Origin: Methylocapsa sp. | Lineage (GTDB): Bacteria; Pseudomonadota; Alphaproteobacteria; Rhizobiales; Beijerinckiaceae | Direction of reading: 5' to 3' | Assembly: GCA_003162995.1 (NCBI GenBank) | Contig: PLUZ01000125.1 | Span: 1-6,195 of the forward strand | Length of the DNA: 6,195 nt | Shown here: positions 4,705 through 6,195 of the stretch, piece by piece | Numbering within the stretch: the stretch's first letter is position 1 | How the letters are laid out: every line of letters starts with the position of its first letter | The notes under the pieces: model-generated | What the model was told of the DNA's origin: nothing | What the model saw: the letters and a program-made list of their open reading frames with translations, nothing else | Databases searched by the model: none | Position numbers and translations under genes: made by a program

Positions 4705-4736
4705 TGCCATGCAGTGTCGGGCAGACTGCCATCAGG
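4648..4736. repeat. Four iteron-like repeats of 22-23 bp
   Basis: Units start at 4648, 4671, 4693 and 4715 (periods 23, 22, 22). Units 1 and 2 share TGTCCGCCAGAATGCCAT; units 3 and 4 diverge but all four keep TGTC at 1-4, G at 6, A at 9, A at 11 and TGCCAT at 13-18. Spacing of about two helical turns puts every unit on the same DNA face. Units 1, 2 and half of 3 lie inside the winged-helix gene; the rest are intergenic. A CACCTG/CAGGTG inverted pair (4644-4649, 4667-4672) brackets unit 1. With the AT-rich tract that follows, this resembles a plasmid or phage origin. Not a CRISPR: there are no unique spacers. Confidence 0.75.
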
Positions 4737-4824
4737 TACTATTCTTTCCTTCTCTAAAAAGGATCTAACAATACTAATTCTCAAAAGAATCAATGAATCA
4801 ACTACTAGGTAAAGGAATCCTCTT
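4737..4824. other. AT-rich tract next to the repeat array
   Basis: About two thirds A/T, clearly richer than anything around it, and with no gene. It contains ATTCT-caaa-AGAAT and a repeated GAATCAAT/GAATCAAC. The ribosome-binding site of the next gene (AAGGA, 4812-4816) is at its end. Placed directly after iteron-like units, it is a candidate DNA-unwinding element, or alternatively an AT-rich promoter region for the 68-aa gene. Confidence 0.45.
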
Positions 4825-5031
4825 ATGACAACGATCAATATCAAGACGGTCAATATCAACATCGACTCGGGGAAGCAGAGAGACGCGGCAAAGGAAGCTC
4901 TCTACCGGCTTCAAGCCTTACGGTCATTCAATCCGGCAACTGACGGCACCGAGATCGAGGTCGAAGACGACAAGCTACCGAAGTCAATCAGGCGGGCCTT
5001 AGGCAACTTGAAGCATTGCACCATGGGCTAA
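4825..5031 (+). CDS. Small hypothetical protein (68 aa)
   Basis: ATG 4825 follows AAGGA (4812-4816) by eight bases. The protein opens with a Thr/Asn/Ile-rich strand (MTTINIKTVNINI) encoded by a direct repeat of TCAATATCAA (4835-4844, 4850-4859). It continues with a charged helix (KQRDAAKEALYRLQAL) and an acidic linker (DGTEIEVEDDKLP), then a basic end. The mixed charge and size suit a phage or plasmid accessory protein; no family recognised. It is the first gene after the repeat array and AT-rich tract, and probably starts a new transcript with the 42-aa gene. Confidence 0.65.
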   Translation: MTTINIKTVNINIDSGKQRDAAKEALYRLQALRSFNPATDGTEIEVEDDKLPKSIRRALGNLKHCTMG

Positions 5032-5123
5032 CAGTTTTGGGTTGCACAGTCCCCAAAGGCGGCGGGCCTGGATCTCCCTGGAAAGTGAAACCGGCCCAGC
5101 CATCCCGCGACATAGGAGGCTCA

Positions 5124-5252
5124 ATGAAAACCGAGATCATTTTCGAGATTAGCGAATACTCAACGGACGCCCATCTCCGCGCGGCCACCAAATCAGACAA
5201 CCCGCTGGTCCGCGAGTCGGCTCACGAAGAGATCGACAGGCGGCGAGCATAA
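5124..5252 (+). CDS. Small hypothetical protein (42 aa)
   Basis: ATG 5124 comes four bases after AGGAGG (5114-5119), a near-ideal though closely spaced Shine-Dalgarno site. The protein begins MKTEIIFEISEYSTDAHLRA and ends EEIDRRRA, mostly helical after a short first strand, with an S-D-N-P-L-V-R-E-S-A-x-E-E-I-x-R-R tail seen in other tiny phage proteins of unknown function. The same frame stays open upstream to a TTG at 5016 without a ribosome-binding site, so the ATG is preferred. It is separated from the 68-aa gene by 92 bases with no structure of note. Confidence 0.65.
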   Translation: MKTEIIFEISEYSTDAHLRAATKSDNPLVRESAHEEIDRRRA

Positions 5253-5460
5253 CTCGTCAGCATCGAGTCAATAAGCGGAACTCCCAAGTGCAGCCGAGTC
5301 GCGCCACAAGCGGGCGTTTGAGCATACCTGAAATGAACAGCCTTTAGCACCAGCCGTTGTACATTCCGCCTTTGAGTGCTTACCGCGCTGATGTTGCCGC
5401 TAGCATAGGGCCAAACACTGACATCCGTGGGCTCCGCGTTGCCCATCCCCTCGATAAAGG

Positions 5461-5558
5461 CCGGGAGGGTCGAGCTTACTCCCTCCCGGTCCTGCAAAAA
5501 AAACTTTGGGTCCCTCCCGGGGTGTTCGCACCCTCCTTGGGTCGCGCGCCAGCACCCC
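5461..5558. repeat. CCCTCCCGG repeats and alternative hairpins
   Basis: CCGGGAGGG (5461-5469) and CCCTCCCGG (5481-5489) form a perfect 9-bp stem with an 11-base loop. CCCTCCCGG recurs in direct orientation at 5512-5520. Next, GGGTG-TTCG-CACCC (5520-5533) forms a short hairpin with a TTCG loop, while CACCCC (5553-5558) could pair with the same GGGGTG instead, giving two mutually exclusive folds. No T-run follows closely enough for a standard terminator; T7 starts 16 bases after the last arm. Confidence 0.5.
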
Positions 5559-5668
5559 AGCTCCGTATAATAATTTTTTTCGCGATTTGGATTTGCCTTC
5601 ACTTCAGCCAATCGGACCCGACTCGTGATATTTTTATTACATGTAAGTTTTGACTCGCCATGCTGGTA

Positions 5669-5763
5669 CGTGACCCCTTTTTCGAAGGGGGTGGGGTCTT
5701 ACAGTACCTTCGCGTTTTTTGCAGCGTGGCGGAGACCTCCAGCCAAAAATCGGTGGGGTCACG
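5669..5763. repeat. Inverted CGTGACCCC / GGGGTCACG with inner hairpin
   Basis: CGTGACCCC at 5669-5677 is the exact reverse complement of GGGGTCACG at 5755-5763. GGTGGGGTC occurs as a direct repeat at 5690-5698 and 5752-5760. Inside, CCCCTT-TTTCG-AAGGGG (5674-5690) folds on its own, and CGAAGG/CCTTCG (5683-5688, 5707-5712) is followed by CG and T6, a weak terminator candidate on the plus strand. Confidence 0.45.
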
Positions 5764-5794
5764 CTATCTCAACGCTCACAGTCGGCCAAGCCGG

Positions 5795-6051
5795 TCACAC
5801 ATCCCACCGGTCATAAAGCTGTTGCAGACTTTTTTCTTCTTCGGGGTCCAGCGCTGAGTCCGGACAGTGCAGCCATTCTTCCACCGCTTCGGAATTAAGC
5901 GCCGTCCGTGTTTCTTCACAGAGTAGAGGCGACCGGCGTTGAACTCCTTGTAGGCGAAGGTTTTTGAGAAATCGTGCTCCCGGCAAAATTCATTGACAGA
6001 GAGAGCACGCCGGGATGAATCAATACCGCGAAGGATCGGGAGGCGGGACAA
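5795..6051 (-). pseudogene. Frameshifted excisionase-like helix-turn-helix gene
   Basis: A TTG at 6051 with TAGGAG (6058-6063) six bases upstream opens a frame that reads SVNEFCREHDFSKTFAYKEF and then NAGRLYSVKKHGRR. This is the MerR/excisionase-type helix-turn-helix in which an N-x-G-x-L-x-x-x-K-x-G-R-R wing is expected to be followed by an I/L-x-x-E-x-x-E-x-W helix. In the starting frame the sequence turns to nonsense after HGRR; in the next frame it resumes as LNSEAVEEWLHC and ends at TGA 5795-5797. The shift lies around 5898-5905 (one base missing, or two extra). Both halves together give about 85 residues, normal for the family. Such proteins direct integrase-mediated excision or bind element DNA. 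The start sits against the IS end, so its native promoter is probably gone. A sequencing error is possible. Confidence 0.65.
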
Positions 6052-6061
6052 TTGTATCTCC

Positions 6062-6195
6062 TAGAGCGGGTCCCGAAAAGTCAGAATCGGTACGGGATTC
6101 CCGAATCGGCCGAATTATGATTCACCATGTTGGCTGGAAAGGAGGCCGGCATGGATGGCAAAACCCTATTCGCAGGATTTACGTGACCGCTTGGT
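6062..6195 (+). mobile_element. Left end of an IS630-family insertion sequence (partial)
   Basis: A transposase start typical of IS630 lies at 6155, preceded by about 90 bases of leader. IS630 elements insert at TA and duplicate it; TA at 6062-6063 directly before GAGCGGGTCCCGAAAAG fits as the boundary, although the exact end cannot be fixed without the right terminal repeat. The leader contains a CGGGATTCCCG palindrome and the repeat GAATCGG twice, as such subterminal regions often do. The element continues beyond the window. Confidence 0.6.
6155..6195 (+). CDS. IS630-family transposase, N-terminal 13 residues (cut by window end)
   Basis: ATG 6155 stands nine bases after AAAGGAGG (6138-6145). 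The frame reads MAKPYSQDLRDRL and runs off the window. A-K-P-Y-S-x-D-L-R-x-R is the characteristic opening of IS630-type transposases, leading into their helix-turn-helix and DDE domain. An ATG four bases earlier (6151) is closed by a TGA within 12 codons and is not used. The identification rests on these few residues plus context. Confidence 0.7.
   Translation, partial: MAKPYSQDLRDRL

Larger units (their letters stand above)
5253..5794. other. 540-bp stretch without a convincing gene, rich in hairpins
   Basis: Open frames exist on both strands (a 129-codon minus frame from TTG 5611, a 98-codon plus frame from 5357), but they lack ribosome-binding sites, known domains or coding composition. 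The stretch instead holds GC-rich repeats and hairpins (5461-5558), a TATAAT with no -35 partner at 5566-5571, homopolymer runs (A8 near 5495-5503, T7 at 5574-5580), a 10-bp palindrome TTACATGTAA (5637-5646) and inverted GTGACCCC elements (5669-5763). It could be an attachment, packaging or control region. Confidence 0.4.

Noticed and set aside
4648..4736. CRISPR array
   Set aside because: Units are contiguous at 22-23 bp with no unique spacers and no cas genes nearby; iteron-like repeats fit better.
5461..5503. Intrinsic terminator formed by CCGGGAGGG/CCCTCCCGG
   Set aside because: The stem is followed by an A-run on the plus strand and by no T-run on the minus strand in the correct order, so it lacks the required U-tract.
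5222..5611. 129-codon minus-strand ORF from TTG
   Set aside because: No ribosome-binding site, no recognisable domain, overlaps the 3' end of the 42-aa plus-strand gene, and covers strong hairpins and homopolymers. Possible but not supported.
5357..5653. 98-codon plus-strand ORF
   Set aside because: No ribosome-binding site; the sequence is Pro/Arg/Ile patchwork from hairpins and T-runs rather than a folded protein.
5637..5762. 41-codon basic minus-strand ORF from GTG
   Set aside because: Only a weak GAG upstream; composition dominated by Arg/Pro from GC-rich inverted repeats, and the start lies inside one of those repeats.

Overview
This 6.2 kb window looks like a mosaic accessory region (prophage or plasmid remnant, probably partly decayed) from an alphaproteobacterium, most likely of the Hyphomicrobiales (Bradyrhizobium/Rhodopseudomonas-like). 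The basis is moderate GC, a family-A DNA polymerase C-terminus of a type I associate with that group's prophages, an IS630-type transposase start, and clusters of very small phage-like genes. The taxonomic call rests on recognition by eye, not on a search.

Layout. (1) Positions 1-163 hold no convincing gene. (2) 164-1024, minus strand: an ORF that joins a ribbon-helix-helix-like N-terminus in frame to a Sec signal peptide and a beta-rich exported domain. (3) 1230-1655, minus: a small lipoprotein. (4) 1668-2840, minus: a run of tiny genes (44, 81, an uncertain 73 or 35, 49 and 71 aa), closely spaced or overlapping where they are tightest, plus a stranded coding-like tail before the lipoprotein gene. 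(5) 2841-3241: a divergent control region rich in dyads and direct repeats, ending in five tandem 8-bp units that run into a start codon. (6) 3242-5252, plus: a zinc-finger/helix-turn-helix protein, a family-A DNA polymerase reduced to its palm/fingers part, a winged-helix protein, then four 22-23 bp iteron-like repeats and an AT-rich stretch, then two small ORFs. (7) 5253-5794: no convincing gene, but several GC-rich hairpins and repeats. (8) 5795-6051, minus: an excisionase-like helix-turn-helix gene broken by a frameshift, directly abutted by the left end of an IS630-family insertion sequence whose transposase begins at 6155 and leaves the window.

How it fits together. The plus-strand block reads as a DNA-replication module: DNA-binding protein, polymerase, winged-helix protein, repeat array, AT-rich DNA. 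The C-terminus of the zinc-finger protein and the N-terminus (exonuclease and thumb) of the polymerase both appear to be missing at the same point near 3390-3410, which suggests a deletion joined the two genes. The minus-strand small genes diverge from it, as early or accessory genes often do in phages. The most interesting signals are the two repeat arrays around the replication genes, and two hairpins at 2008-2023 and 2901-2916 with identical core and loop but different, still fully paired, outer stems.
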